Of a DNA stretch of 64,000 nucleotides, positions 35,708-44,126 are shown one piece after another (position 1 is the first letter of the stretch; every line of letters begins with the position of its first letter). The notes below the pieces were generated by a model. It did not search any database. It worked only from the letters and a program-made list of their open reading frames with translations, and was not told the DNA's origin. This DNA is from JAWPMT01 sp965242775 (GTDB lineage: Bacteria > Bacteroidota > Bacteroidia > Cytophagales > Cyclobacteriaceae), in contig CBDETI010000013.1 of NCBI GenBank assembly GCA_965242775.1, positions 62,001-126,000 on the forward strand. Direction: 5' to 3'. The position numbers and the translations under genes are program-made.

Positions 35708-37012
35708 TTGGATCCTAATACCGAACTGTTAAGTCTGGAGGAGAGCTTACCCTCCTCAGTCTTGCCAAGAGTTGTGATCATCGGCGGAGGTTTCGGAGGC
35801 ATTGAGTTGGTCCGGAAGCTTCGAAATTGTCCCGTGGAAACGGTGATGATCGACAAAAACAACTATCACACATTTATTCCGCTTTTGTATCAGGTGGCAA
35901 CGGCCGGTCTTTCTCCCGGAGATATTTCCAGTCCATTGCGCGAATTTTTACAAGATGATGATAATTTTCATTTTCGTCTTGCAGAGATCCTATCCGTCGA
36001 TATGGACAAGCAAAACCTGGAAACCACATTGGGTCCGATCAGGTATGATCATCTGGTCATCGCAACCGGATCTGTTACCAATTTTTTTGGTAATGAAAGA
36101 TTGGAGGCCGTATCTCAGAAACTGCGAGAAATCAGTGACGCTATTACTTTACGGACTCACCTGATCGGCAATTTCGAAAAAGCCTTGCTGGCCCGGGATA
36201 AGACTCGTCTGGAGCGCTTAATGAACGTGGTTATTGTGGGCGCAGGGCCCACAGGAGTAGAGCTGGCAGGTGCCATCGGCGAATTGCGGGATCACATATT
36301 ACCAAAAGACTATCCGGAGCTTGATTTTCGGAAGATGAACATCTATCTGCTGGAAGGTTCCTCGCAGGTTTTAAATGCCATGTCGAATTTCGCTGGGCGG
36401 AAGTCAAAAAAATATCTTGAACGAAAGTTTGGGGTGCATGTGATGTTGGATACCCTGGTTTCTGACTATGAAAACGGGGATATTGTCCTGAACAATGGCA
36501 TCCGTATCCCGACGGAATGTGTTATTTGGGCCGCTGGAGTAAAAGGAAATATCCCCAAGGGGTTTGACGATCAGTCTGTCAGAGCAGGTCGCCTGCATGT
36601 CAATGAATTTCAGGAGGTAGCAGGGGTGAACAATGTATATGCCATTGGCGATGTAGCTTATCAGGAACAACCAGGTTGGGAGCATGGTTTGCCCATGCTG
36701 TGCCCGGTGGCGATACAGCAGGCGCACAATCTGGGCAGGAACTTGAAAAGGAACCTCGAGGGCAAGACCTCCAAACCATTCAAATATGTGGATAAAGGAA
36801 CAATGGCTACGATCGGGCGCAATCGTGCGGTCGTGGACGCAAAAGGCTTGAGCTTTGGCGGATTCTTTGGGTGGTTCGTCTGGATGTTTATCCACCTGGT
36901 TTCGATCATGGGTTTTCGAAGAAAATTGCTTGTTTTTTCCAACTGGATATGGAATTACTTATCTTATAATCGTGGTAATCGGTTGATAATCGATTTCAGG
37001 ACAAGAAAATGA
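35708..37012 (+). CDS. ndh: Type II NADH:quinone oxidoreductase (NDH-2)
   Basis: 434 residues. Two dinucleotide-binding motifs are present: VVIIGGGFGGIEL (residues 22-34) for FAD and VVIVGAGPTGVELAG for NADH. The active-site sequences NNYHTFIPLLYQVATAGLSP and CPVAIQQAHNLG are typical, and a C-terminal membrane-binding segment follows (FFGWFVWMFIHLVSIMGF). It oxidises NADH at the membrane without pumping protons, an alternative to the complex I encoded at 9919-17375. The start must be TTG 35708 or a rarer codon, because an in-frame stop lies 15 bases upstream and no ATG precedes the FAD motif. Confidence 0.92.
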   Translation: MDPNTELLSLEESLPSSVLPRVVIIGGGFGGIELVRKLRNCPVETVMIDKNNYHTFIPLLYQVATAGLSPGDISSPLREFLQDDDNFHFRLAEILSVDMDKQNLETTLGPIRYDHLVIATGSVTNFFGNERLEAVSQKLREISDAITLRTHLIGNFEKALLARDKTRLERLMNVVIVGAGPTGVELAGAIGELRDHILPKDYPELDFRKMNIYLLEGSSQVLNAMSNFAGRKSKKYLERKFGVHVMLDTLVSDYENGDIVLNNGIRIPTECVIWAAGVKGNIPKGFDDQSVRAGRLHVNEFQEVAGVNNVYAIGDVAYQEQPGWEHGLPMLCPVAIQQAHNLGRNLKRNLEGKTSKPFKYVDKGTMATIGRNRAVVDAKGLSFGGFFGWFVWMFIHLVSIMGFRRKLLVFSNWIWNYLSYNRGNRLIIDFRTRK

Positions 37013-37130
37013 TCGATTGAACTAGGGATTTGCCCTATTCAACGGTAGTATTTCCAAATGGCCCATGTATGCGCTGGCACTTAGCATTAATTGATAGATT
37101 TGTATTTTAATTAGACCCACCGACTAGTAA

Positions 37131-37496
37131 ATGAAATCAAAGTATACGTGTATCATCGTTGAAGATGACGCGGATTTCGCTGACATGCTGCAACAGTACA
37201 TCAACAGATTGGGAAATCTGGAAGTACTCGAGGTGCATGGTGATACCACTAAGGCTGCCTTAGATATTGAAAAATTAAAACCGGACCTGATCTTTCTGGA
37301 TATCAATATTTCAGGTTTAGCTGGACCGGAGTTTATGGAACTTGTGGAGCACAAACCCCAGATTATTGTCGTCTCCGGCCATCCTCCGTCTGTCATGGAG
37401 CAATATGATATTGAAATCGATGCTTACTTGCAGAAACCATTTTCGCGTGACGAGCTTGTCCAAGCCGTGACCCGTTGCATTTCCAACCTATCCTAA
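37131..37496 (+). CDS. Single-domain response regulator
   Basis: 121 residues made only of a receiver domain: acidic EDD (11-13), phosphoacceptor Asp57 (FLDINISG), Ser83-type switch (VVSGH) and Lys102 (QKPF). No output domain follows. The wording IIVEDDADFADML, FLDINI, QKPFSRDELV is like receivers of LytTR regulators, so it may work in a phosphorelay or bind a partner. A GGGGTG hairpin follows about 20 bases after the stop. Confidence 0.88.
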   Translation: MKSKYTCIIVEDDADFADMLQQYINRLGNLEVLEVHGDTTKAALDIEKLKPDLIFLDINISGLAGPEFMELVEHKPQIIVVSGHPPSVMEQYDIEIDAYLQKPFSRDELVQAVTRCISNLS

Positions 37497-37515
37497 ATAG
37501 CGCGGCAAAAAGAAA

Positions 37516-37540
37516 AAGGGGTGAAAAAATCACCCCCTTG
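37516..37540 (+). terminator. GGGGTGA/TCACCCC hairpin after the single-domain response regulator
   Basis: GGGGTGA (37518-37524) pairs with TCACCCC (37530-37536), flanked by an A run upstream and TTGTCTC downstream. It lies between the convergent genes at 37131 and 37646 and could end transcripts from either side, though the T tract is weak. It is one of three similar hairpins in the window. Confidence 0.6.
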
Positions 37541-37645
37541 TCTCATTAAGAACCAGCTATGGAAAAATAGATACTCACTATTTTGAAGTAAATATATATC
37601 TTTTGTTGCAAACAACTAATTATTTATATCATTTGATATAATTCT

Positions 37646-38443
37646 TTATCTTTTTTCCTGATCCCCTTTCAAGTAACCTTTGTCCTGAAGCAGCATTTCA
37701 TTGATTTTTTGTTGTTTTTCAGTGATGCGAGTAAGATTCTCTTTGGCTAAGGAAAGTTCACTGTTTGAGTCCAGCAATTCTTTCTTAGCCAGTTCCAGTT
37801 CCATGTTCTTCTCCTTTAACTGGGAGTATACCTTCTTTAGTTTGGCGTTGCTCAGGCGAACTTCCTTCTGGGCGTTGTAGCTGCGGCGCACGTAGTAAAG
37901 AACCAGGCCGTAGACGATACCGGAGATGACAATGGTATTCAAAACCAAAAAAACCAGGGATTGGTCCGGAAGTATTGCGGGCTTTAGGGTTATGAAATAG
38001 TCATCATACCAGTAGGAGATGCCTGTCCCCGCTGTAAAGAGAAGAAACCAAATAATCGAACTCCGTCCATCCTGAAATGATGGAGATGCGACCAAAGCGA
38101 GAATTGCCCATAGCATGATCAATCCGGAGGAAAAGAACCCACCAAGAGACCATTGAAATAAAAAGGGCAGTAAGAGACTTATAAAGACTTGAATGCTTCT
38201 GACTAATTTGAAATTCTTAGTTGTGCCAAAAATGATCATGTTGAAGATACTGATGACCACATAGCCATAGGGTATAAACGACTGGAAGACCAATCCATAA
38301 AATATACTGATAGACCCCCAAATTAAGCCGCCGCAAGACATGAAGGCAGCGACAAAAACAAGAAAGCTTTTCTTGACTTTCAGTTCCGGGCTATCAGTTG
38401 GGATGTGCCCGATCGAAACGAGGTTTGTAAAAAAATTGCTCAT
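37646..38443 (-). CDS. Six-helix membrane protein with C-terminal coiled coil, sensor-like without output domain
   Basis: 265 residues. The first ~190 residues contain about six membrane helices (LVFVAAFMSCGGLIWGSISIF, YVVISIFNMIIFG, SIQVFISLLLPFLFQWSLGG and others). The rest (~190-265) is a charged coiled coil (NAKLKKVYSQLKEKNMELELAK...). The N-terminal block resembles the membrane domain that in other Bacteroidota proteins precedes adenylate cyclase or histidine kinase domains; here nothing follows the coil. Function is unknown; it could transmit a signal by dimerisation with a separate enzyme. Confidence 0.7.
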   Translation of the reverse strand: MSNFFTNLVSIGHIPTDSPELKVKKSFLVFVAAFMSCGGLIWGSISIFYGLVFQSFIPYGYVVISIFNMIIFGTTKNFKLVRSIQVFISLLLPFLFQWSLGGFFSSGLIMLWAILALVASPSFQDGRSSIIWFLLFTAGTGISYWYDDYFITLKPAILPDQSLVFLVLNTIVISGIVYGLVLYYVRRSYNAQKEVRLSNAKLKKVYSQLKEKNMELELAKKELLDSNSELSLAKENLTRITEKQQKINEMLLQDKGYLKGDQEKR

Positions 38444-38705
38444 AAAGGTTAGGTTTATAGTCCTTGATAGTGATGCAACCCTCCTGAGCTGATTCGAGTG
38501 ACTGTAATATAAGTGATTGGTTTACAGTTTACTAAATGCTTCGATAAACTGCTGATTTTGATCGTTTTTGACAGAGATGGGGACTGATCCACACATCACA
38601 AAGTTGCTGGTTTTGCGGCCGAGACGTACATGAATATACCGTCTTACACGGATACCGATTGGCTTCCGGGCGTTCTAGTTTTGGTTTTGAAGAATTACGA
38701 TCGCC

Positions 38706-40460
38706 ATGAAAAACCTTACGCTGATAGTACTTTTCCTAGTAGTCTCCGCCAGTGCCATTGGTCAAATCAAAATCAAAAAACCCAAAATCAAAAAGCCTAA
38801 GCTTAACCTGATGGAGGGTATTGGGAATATGACCGGGAATCTCATGACCGGCAAAACCGAGACCCTGGGGAATGTGGCTGTCAAAGTCAACTATGTGAAC
38901 GGCATGTACTCGCCGGATATCAAAACCACCGAGGGTAAATACATTCCTGAAACGGTGAAGGAAGGGGACCATTTGGCTTACATATCATTTTTCAAGAACG
39001 AAGGCACTGGCTTGCTGGAGTTGAAAGATGGCAGCGTGAAGATGAATGACCAGGAGATGATTTACCACGGGCTAGGCTCCTACGGCTATTACTTTGACTC
39101 ACGGCCCACTGATCCTATTAAAATGGACATCTCGGCCTCCAATGGAGATCAAGCCAGCTTTACGCTTTATCCAACGCAGGACATAGAGATCTTGAGTGTC
39201 AATGGAGAAACGTCGTTACCAATTTTAGATCTTTCCGAAGATCTGGAGGTAGAATATTTCAATCCACCGGGCTCGGAGGGGACGACTGTCAGGGTTTCCC
39301 TGTTGACCAAGGTGATGGGTGTACGCGCTTTCAATCATTTTGCCGATTTTAAAGTGAAAGAAGCAGGAAATACCAAGGTGACAATCCCGAAGGAAGCACT
39401 GGCTAATCCTGAAATTGCCGGACAACTGAATGTGGGTAATTTTGATAAAGGCGAGAACTACCTGATCCTGGAAAGGGAGGTGAAAACGGACAGAGAGGAT
39501 TTCAATGAACTCCAAAATCCCGGCAATATTCCCGCGGTGGAGTTGTACACACGTAACTATGCTAGTTTTCCTGTTATAGTTAAAGGCAAACAGGACGAGG
39601 GGGTTTTGGTAAACCTAAAAGTGCGTGGTAAGTCTGAAGACCGGACGTTGGGTTATGAATTCTACAAACCCAATGCCAATACCGGGATACCCCTATCTAA
39701 GGCCAGTCGATTTGGGCTGGTGTCGTTTACTATGGAAGCGAGAACCTTCAGTCAGGAGACCGAGACGAATAGTAGTTCGTGGACTGTTGGAAATACACGA
39801 TATACGGAGACCACTGTGACCACAACCACTTTAGAATTTCCGGAGTTGCCAGAAGCATACTGGGAGCATGCGATGGACAATATCTATGCACAAGTCGTAG
39901 ACTTTTTCGGTGCCGAGTATAATATCGAATTTGTGTCGGTAGAGGACGTGACAGGTACCGCGGAATACGGCACGCTGTTTCCTCCCCGTGAGCGGTCCGA
40001 TTACAAAGTGGTCAGAAGATCTTATAAGAACACCAACAGGACGCAACCATCCACCTTTAGCGAGATTTTTGGCGGTGCCAGCTCCAATTTTACTACAGAT
40101 AACCCGCAGGTAAATATGATGAAAGCTGCGGGGGATCTTGACGGCTTATTGTCTATGCACCTTCAGTTGATCATAGGAGAGAACAATGAAGGAAATATCG
40201 TGTTGATCCCCTCTTTGTCAGTATCCGTTGCGGGCAGGGACGAGGCCCGGGATGACAAGCAGGGAAAGTACCTGGATGGTCATGTGAGCAGAACAGTAGG
40301 AGAGCCTTTTAATGAAGATCGTCTAATGGCGAATAAGGAGGAATTGGTCCGTGTGTGCAGTGTTCCGCAGTTATTGATGGCATTGAAAGCTGGCATCAAC
40401 ACTTTGAGGGAAAGGGAGGTGGAAATGGGCTATGACAGGATCTGGAGTATCGGCGAATAG
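38706..40460 (+). CDS. Secreted protein of unknown function
   Basis: 584 residues with a signal peptide (cleavage near ASAIGQ, ~residue 20). A short Lys/Pro repeat follows (IKIKKPKIKKPKLN) and then a beta-rich body without recognised motifs. A Ser/Thr-rich loop is seen around residues 350-375 (TETNSSSWTVGNTRYTETTV). It is probably periplasmic or outer-membrane associated. No homologue is recognised. The upstream gap of 262 bases should hold its own promoter. Confidence 0.75.
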   Translation: MKNLTLIVLFLVVSASAIGQIKIKKPKIKKPKLNLMEGIGNMTGNLMTGKTETLGNVAVKVNYVNGMYSPDIKTTEGKYIPETVKEGDHLAYISFFKNEGTGLLELKDGSVKMNDQEMIYHGLGSYGYYFDSRPTDPIKMDISASNGDQASFTLYPTQDIEILSVNGETSLPILDLSEDLEVEYFNPPGSEGTTVRVSLLTKVMGVRAFNHFADFKVKEAGNTKVTIPKEALANPEIAGQLNVGNFDKGENYLILEREVKTDREDFNELQNPGNIPAVELYTRNYASFPVIVKGKQDEGVLVNLKVRGKSEDRTLGYEFYKPNANTGIPLSKASRFGLVSFTMEARTFSQETETNSSSWTVGNTRYTETTVTTTTLEFPELPEAYWEHAMDNIYAQVVDFFGAEYNIEFVSVEDVTGTAEYGTLFPPRERSDYKVVRRSYKNTNRTQPSTFSEIFGGASSNFTTDNPQVNMMKAAGDLDGLLSMHLQLIIGENNEGNIVLIPSLSVSVAGRDEARDDKQGKYLDGHVSRTVGEPFNEDRLMANKEELVRVCSVPQLLMALKAGINTLREREVEMGYDRIWSIGE

Positions 40461-40700
40461 GGGTGCCTTTGCCATCCAAACGATCGTTGATAATTTCAAA
40501 ACTGGGTTTGACTTTTAATCCACGGTTGGATAATAATTTCATGCAAGTCTCCCAAGTCAATAGGACTTGAGCAGTAGGGTGAGGTGGTTATGATCGGAGA
40601 GCCGACCCTGCAAAATAGGCCGGATCGTAGGTAGGGAGAGGGGTGGCGCGGAGAGCCGGGATATCCTTAGAGCAGATATGAAAGTCGTTCCCTCCAAAAA

Positions 40701-40730
40701 AGAAAGGGGTGCCGCCCGACACCCCCTTTG
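40701..40730 (+). terminator. AAAGGGGTG/CACCCCCTTT hairpin downstream of the 584-residue protein gene
   Basis: AAAGGGGTG (40703-40711) pairs with CACCCCCTTT (40720-40729) with one bulged C. It sits about 240 bases after the gene at 38706-40460 and is followed by GTTCTAACTAC. It has the same core and the same right flank style as the hairpins at 37516 and 43510. Confidence 0.6.
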
Positions 40731-40899
40731 TTCTAACTACTTACACAAAACTTTAGAAGCAATGGTCCTCGAATCTGCGCGGCCTTCTCGGGTAACGAGG
40801 CCATAGTCATAGTAGCGTTTGCATCTTGACAGCCATTTTGAGGAGCCTTCTCCAATTAGCTTTGTGCTAAATAAACGATGCTGACATCAAATACTCCTA

Positions 40900-40924
40900 C
40901 CTGTCAGGACAGGCTACACGTAGC
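40900..40924. repeat. Two adjacent short palindromes
   Basis: CCTGTC-AG-GACAGG (40900-40913) is followed directly by GCTAC-AC-GTAGC (40913-40924). Both arms are perfect. Two tandem tiny hairpins in a 3' intergenic region resemble REP-type or terminator-related elements, but no second copy was found in this window. Confidence 0.5.
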
Positions 40925-40951
40925 ACGGGACAGAATGCTACAGTCAGGCGT

Positions 40952-42268
40952 TTAAGGAACTACGATGCTAAAATTTTCTGTGAAGTAGTGCTCCTCACCT
41001 GCCTCGTAATTTGTCAGTCGTATTTTGCCGGAGAGTACTGTACCAGAAGGCCAATTTCCTACGTGCCTGGTGCCGATAAGCGGATATTCGTACTTTGGGA
41101 TCGAAAAATTCTTTTGGGCAATGGTTCCATTGATGAAAAACCACAGGCGATCAACCCTTACCGGGGTTCCGGAGGCGCGCCGCCAATCGATACTTACCTC
41201 TAGCTGATTATTCACGATATCTACACTCGTAATCACCGGTTGGTTTGGTTTAGTATATATTGAACGAGACGACTGTATTTCCACATTTTGATCGCAGATT
41301 TTAACCATGGCCAGCCGGTAGCGATGATTTTGTTGGAGTCCATTAAAAACATGTTCAAAAGTTCCGGAACTTGAAGATGGCGGGACCAGAACCTCATAGT
41401 TTTGGTCGAAGGTGCCGGGGAAGTCAGGATCAAGTAGGCGCACGGTAATTTGCCCGATATCATCGTTCAGGGCCAGCCTTCTGTTGAATTTATAGGTAAC
41501 TGACGTGTTGGTGCGCGACGCGGCACCCTGAAACGGCCAATATGTATCACTGAAAGTGCTTTCGGCCGTCTCAACGTTGGTGCTTCCTGGCCCCTGAAAA
41601 CTGCCCGCAATTCTGGCGCGTATGTTTACGGTGTAATCTACGCAGCCCAGCAGGCTGGTGAAAGTTTTGGTAGGATTGGTTGTCGTTCCGGAGGTAGCAG
41701 GTCCATGAGGTCGTACTAATGTGAAGGAATAGGAAGTAGCTTCTGGGATCGACTGCCAATTGACCGTGAAACCAGTATTTGAAATATTTGAAGGGGGGAG
41801 AAACTGAACAACGCCACTATGGGTACTTACGGGAAGAGGAGTCTCAATGGGGCTGATGGCTAATATATCTATCGGATTGTTTCCATTCAGTTTCACAGCA
41901 AATACCCGTAAATAGTACGTTGTATTGATCGTCAACCCTTGAAAAGTATATGTCATCTCATCGAAGGCGCTGTGCTTTGGCAGCATTACATTTTCAATCA
42001 GTTGATCAAAAGCTTGATTGGACGCTAGCAGTACTTTATAATGGGTCGCTTCGGGTACCTGGAACCAGGAAATCGGTATTTCGAATGGATGGGGTACCCC
42101 AGTCCAAACCTGTGGGCTAGCTAACTGGCCAGGGCCTCCAAAAGGCATGGTGCTTGGGGAGTTGGGTAACTGCTGATTGCCATCGCTTTGTATTTCATGG
42201 ATGGCGGGATCTTCAAAGCAGGCAAGGAGTAAAGTGAGTGGTACGAGGAAGGTGAGTATCTTTTTCAT
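40952..42268 (-). CDS. Surface lipoprotein with fibronectin type III-like domains
   Basis: 438 residues with a lipoprotein signal ending LLLAC (Cys17). Two regions follow the fibronectin type III pattern: ~55-130 (PISWFQVPEATHYKVLLA...TYYLRVFAV) and ~155-225 (FTVNWQSIPEATSYSFTLV...YTVNIRARI). The C-terminal half is beta-rich without a clear family. Such proteins are usually displayed on the outer membrane and bind other proteins or glycans. It is divergent from the P1-peptidase gene, 110 bases apart. Confidence 0.8.
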   Translation of the reverse strand: MKKILTFLVPLTLLLACFEDPAIHEIQSDGNQQLPNSPSTMPFGGPGQLASPQVWTGVPHPFEIPISWFQVPEATHYKVLLASNQAFDQLIENVMLPKHSAFDEMTYTFQGLTINTTYYLRVFAVKLNGNNPIDILAISPIETPLPVSTHSGVVQFLPPSNISNTGFTVNWQSIPEATSYSFTLVRPHGPATSGTTTNPTKTFTSLLGCVDYTVNIRARIAGSFQGPGSTNVETAESTFSDTYWPFQGAASRTNTSVTYKFNRRLALNDDIGQITVRLLDPDFPGTFDQNYEVLVPPSSSSGTFEHVFNGLQQNHRYRLAMVKICDQNVEIQSSRSIYTKPNQPVITSVDIVNNQLEVSIDWRRASGTPVRVDRLWFFINGTIAQKNFSIPKYEYPLIGTRHVGNWPSGTVLSGKIRLTNYEAGEEHYFTENFSIVVP

Positions 42269-42378
42269 CGTGTATAGATTCAGTTTGGTGTTATCTTATA
42301 AACAAGTGACGGCAAGTAAACCCGAATATTTGGATGGCTGGCAATACTTGATGATATTCCTTGTCCAAACGTCTCTTA

Positions 42379-43518
42379 ATGAAGCTTTACTTTGCACTGT
42401 TTCTTGTGTTGATGGTTCCACTTAGAAGCTATTCTCAAAAAATGCGCGCTCGTGAACTTGGATTGGAAGTGGGTGTCATGTCACCTGGTAGCTGGAATGC
42501 TATCACTGATGTGCCCGGGGTGCTGGTGGGTCACCACACCTTGATTGAAGGGACTGATGTCCGGACGGGTGTCACTGCTATCTTACCCCATGGTGGCAAT
42601 ATTTTTCAGGAGAAAGTGCCAGCTGCTGTGCATATCGGTAATGGCTTTGGAAAACTCATAGGCACTAGTCAGATCGAGGAGTTGGGTACACTGGAAACGC
42701 CGATTCTGCTCACCAATACGCTTAATGTTCCGAAGGTAGCTGATGCGCTGTTGGATCACATGTTGACGCTTCCGGGCAATGAAAATGTGCGGTCGGTCAA
42801 CGCCGTGGTTGGAGAAACCAACGACGGTTATCTCAATGATATCCGCGGCCGGCATGTGTCGGCTGGGCATGTGTACCAGGCACTCAGTGAAGCAAAGACT
42901 GGCCCGGTTGCGGAGGGCAATGTTGGTGCGGGTACAGGGACGATATGCTTTGGCTTCAAGGGTGGGATAGGAACCGCGTCTCGCAAGCTTCCGGAATCGC
43001 TTGGAGCTTATACGGTGGGAGTTTTGGTGCAAACTAATTTTGGAGGGGTGCTGCAGGTTGCCGGAGTACCTGTCGGCCAGGAGTTGGGGAAATACTATTT
43101 CAAGGATCAGCTGCAGGAAAGTGCCGATGGCTCCTGTATGATCATAGTGGCCACAGATGCACCTATCCAAGCGCGTAATCTCAAAAGACTGGCAAAAAGA
43201 GCCATGCTGGGTTTGGCAAAGACAGGTGGAATTGCCTCAAACGGTAGTGGTGACTATGTCCTCGCTTTTTCCACTGCCTCTGCAAATCGGGTGACCTATG
43301 AGGGGGTGTCGGCAACCGAAGAGCGGGTGCTTTTGCGAAACGATCAAATGTCGCCATTGTTTATGGCCGTAATAGAGGCCACAGAAGAGGCCATTTACAA
43401 CTCGCTTTTTATGGCTGAGACTATGGTAGGCCGCGATGGTCACGAAATTCAAAAACTACCGATGGACCGGTTGGAGGCGCTGCTTCGAAAGTATGGGCGG
43501 TTGCCAAAAAAGGGGTGA
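42379..43518 (+). CDS. P1-family peptidase (DmpA / BapA-like), secreted
   Basis: 379 residues from ATG 42379, giving a signal peptide MKLYFALFLVLMVPLRSYSQ. The family region DVPGVLVGHHTLIEG begins the fold, and the autoprocessing and catalytic site is NGSGDY with nucleophile Ser290. DmpA-type enzymes cleave themselves before this serine and remove N-terminal residues from peptides (L- or D-aminopeptidase or beta-peptidyl activity). Here an exported, periplasmic location is predicted. An earlier TTG (42361) is less likely. The stop codon lies inside a GGGGTG hairpin. Confidence 0.93.
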   Translation: MKLYFALFLVLMVPLRSYSQKMRARELGLEVGVMSPGSWNAITDVPGVLVGHHTLIEGTDVRTGVTAILPHGGNIFQEKVPAAVHIGNGFGKLIGTSQIEELGTLETPILLTNTLNVPKVADALLDHMLTLPGNENVRSVNAVVGETNDGYLNDIRGRHVSAGHVYQALSEAKTGPVAEGNVGAGTGTICFGFKGGIGTASRKLPESLGAYTVGVLVQTNFGGVLQVAGVPVGQELGKYYFKDQLQESADGSCMIIVATDAPIQARNLKRLAKRAMLGLAKTGGIASNGSGDYVLAFSTASANRVTYEGVSATEERVLLRNDQMSPLFMAVIEATEEAIYNSLFMAETMVGRDGHEIQKLPMDRLEALLRKYGRLPKKG

Positions 43519-43537
43519 CAAAAATTAGCCACCCCCG
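43510..43537 (+). terminator. GGGGTG/CACCCC hairpin containing the P1-peptidase stop codon
   Basis: GGGGTG (43512-43517) pairs with CACCCC (43530-43535), loop of 12 bases. The TGA stop at 43516-43518 is part of the left arm. CGTTCCTAACTGG follows, similar to the right flank of the hairpin at 40701. Confidence 0.55.
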
Positions 43538-43560
43538 TTCCTAACTGGTTGAAAAGAATA

Positions 43561-43968
43561 CTAGCTCAAGGTATAAATACCGTATTCCGATGCTGTTGTT
43601 TCTTTGAGAACTGTGTCGGTACGTCTCAATAGCTGTTCTTTGATAGAAGCCCTGGTTCCTATGGCTGATCTTTCGATCCAATGCAGTTTAACCTCATTGC
43701 CTTCAAGCCACTGATATCTCTCGATCATCTTAATTGCACAGTGCATGAATTGCATGGTGCTTTCACCGTGCGAAAGCGTTTTGAAGACCATCGTGAGGTC
43801 CTTATGTCTTTGCAGAATGATCTCGATTTCTTCGATGCTCTCATCTATGTTCAGGGATCCAAGTCCTTCTGCGACCGGTATTTCTACCTCTAATAGTGCC
43901 AGTTCCAGGTCAAAAGATACGGAGATGGCGAGTTGCGCATTGCTTGCGATAAACGGGTGGGTTTTCAT
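43561..43968 (-). CDS. Small soluble protein of unknown function
   Basis: 135 residues from ATG 43968 (MKTHPFIASNAQLAISV). There is no signal peptide or membrane helix. The sequence has strands near the start, an acidic helix (IDESIEEIEIILQRHK) and a C-terminal polar tail. I do not recognise the family. The frame extends nine codons upstream to 43995 without adding a convincing start. It lies downstream of the histidine kinase gene on the same strand, 158 bases away. Confidence 0.6.
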   Translation of the reverse strand: MKTHPFIASNAQLAISVSFDLELALLEVEIPVAEGLGSLNIDESIEEIEIILQRHKDLTMVFKTLSHGESTMQFMHCAIKMIERYQWLEGNEVKLHWIERSAIGTRASIKEQLLRRTDTVLKETTASEYGIYTLS

Positions 43969-44126
43969 AGTCGGTTGTGGTTTATTACGATGCAAAATTG
44001 TTGCGTCTGCTACCGCTGTGTAAGAGGGGAATGCCTAATCCTTTTTTTAGGTGTATGCCGGAGAAAAATAGGTGTGCTCCACTAGGCGAATCACGTAGTA
44101 GGAACTATCCGGACAAACTGGCCCTC

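Larger units (their letters stand above)
40461..40951. other. 490-base gene-free stretch between convergent genes
   Basis: No convincing gene is seen. It holds a purine-rich stretch (~40580-40670), a GGGGTG/CACCCCC hairpin at 40701-40730, and two adjacent perfect palindromes near 40900-40924. The genes on both sides point inward, so this is a 3'-end region rather than a promoter region. Confidence 0.7.
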
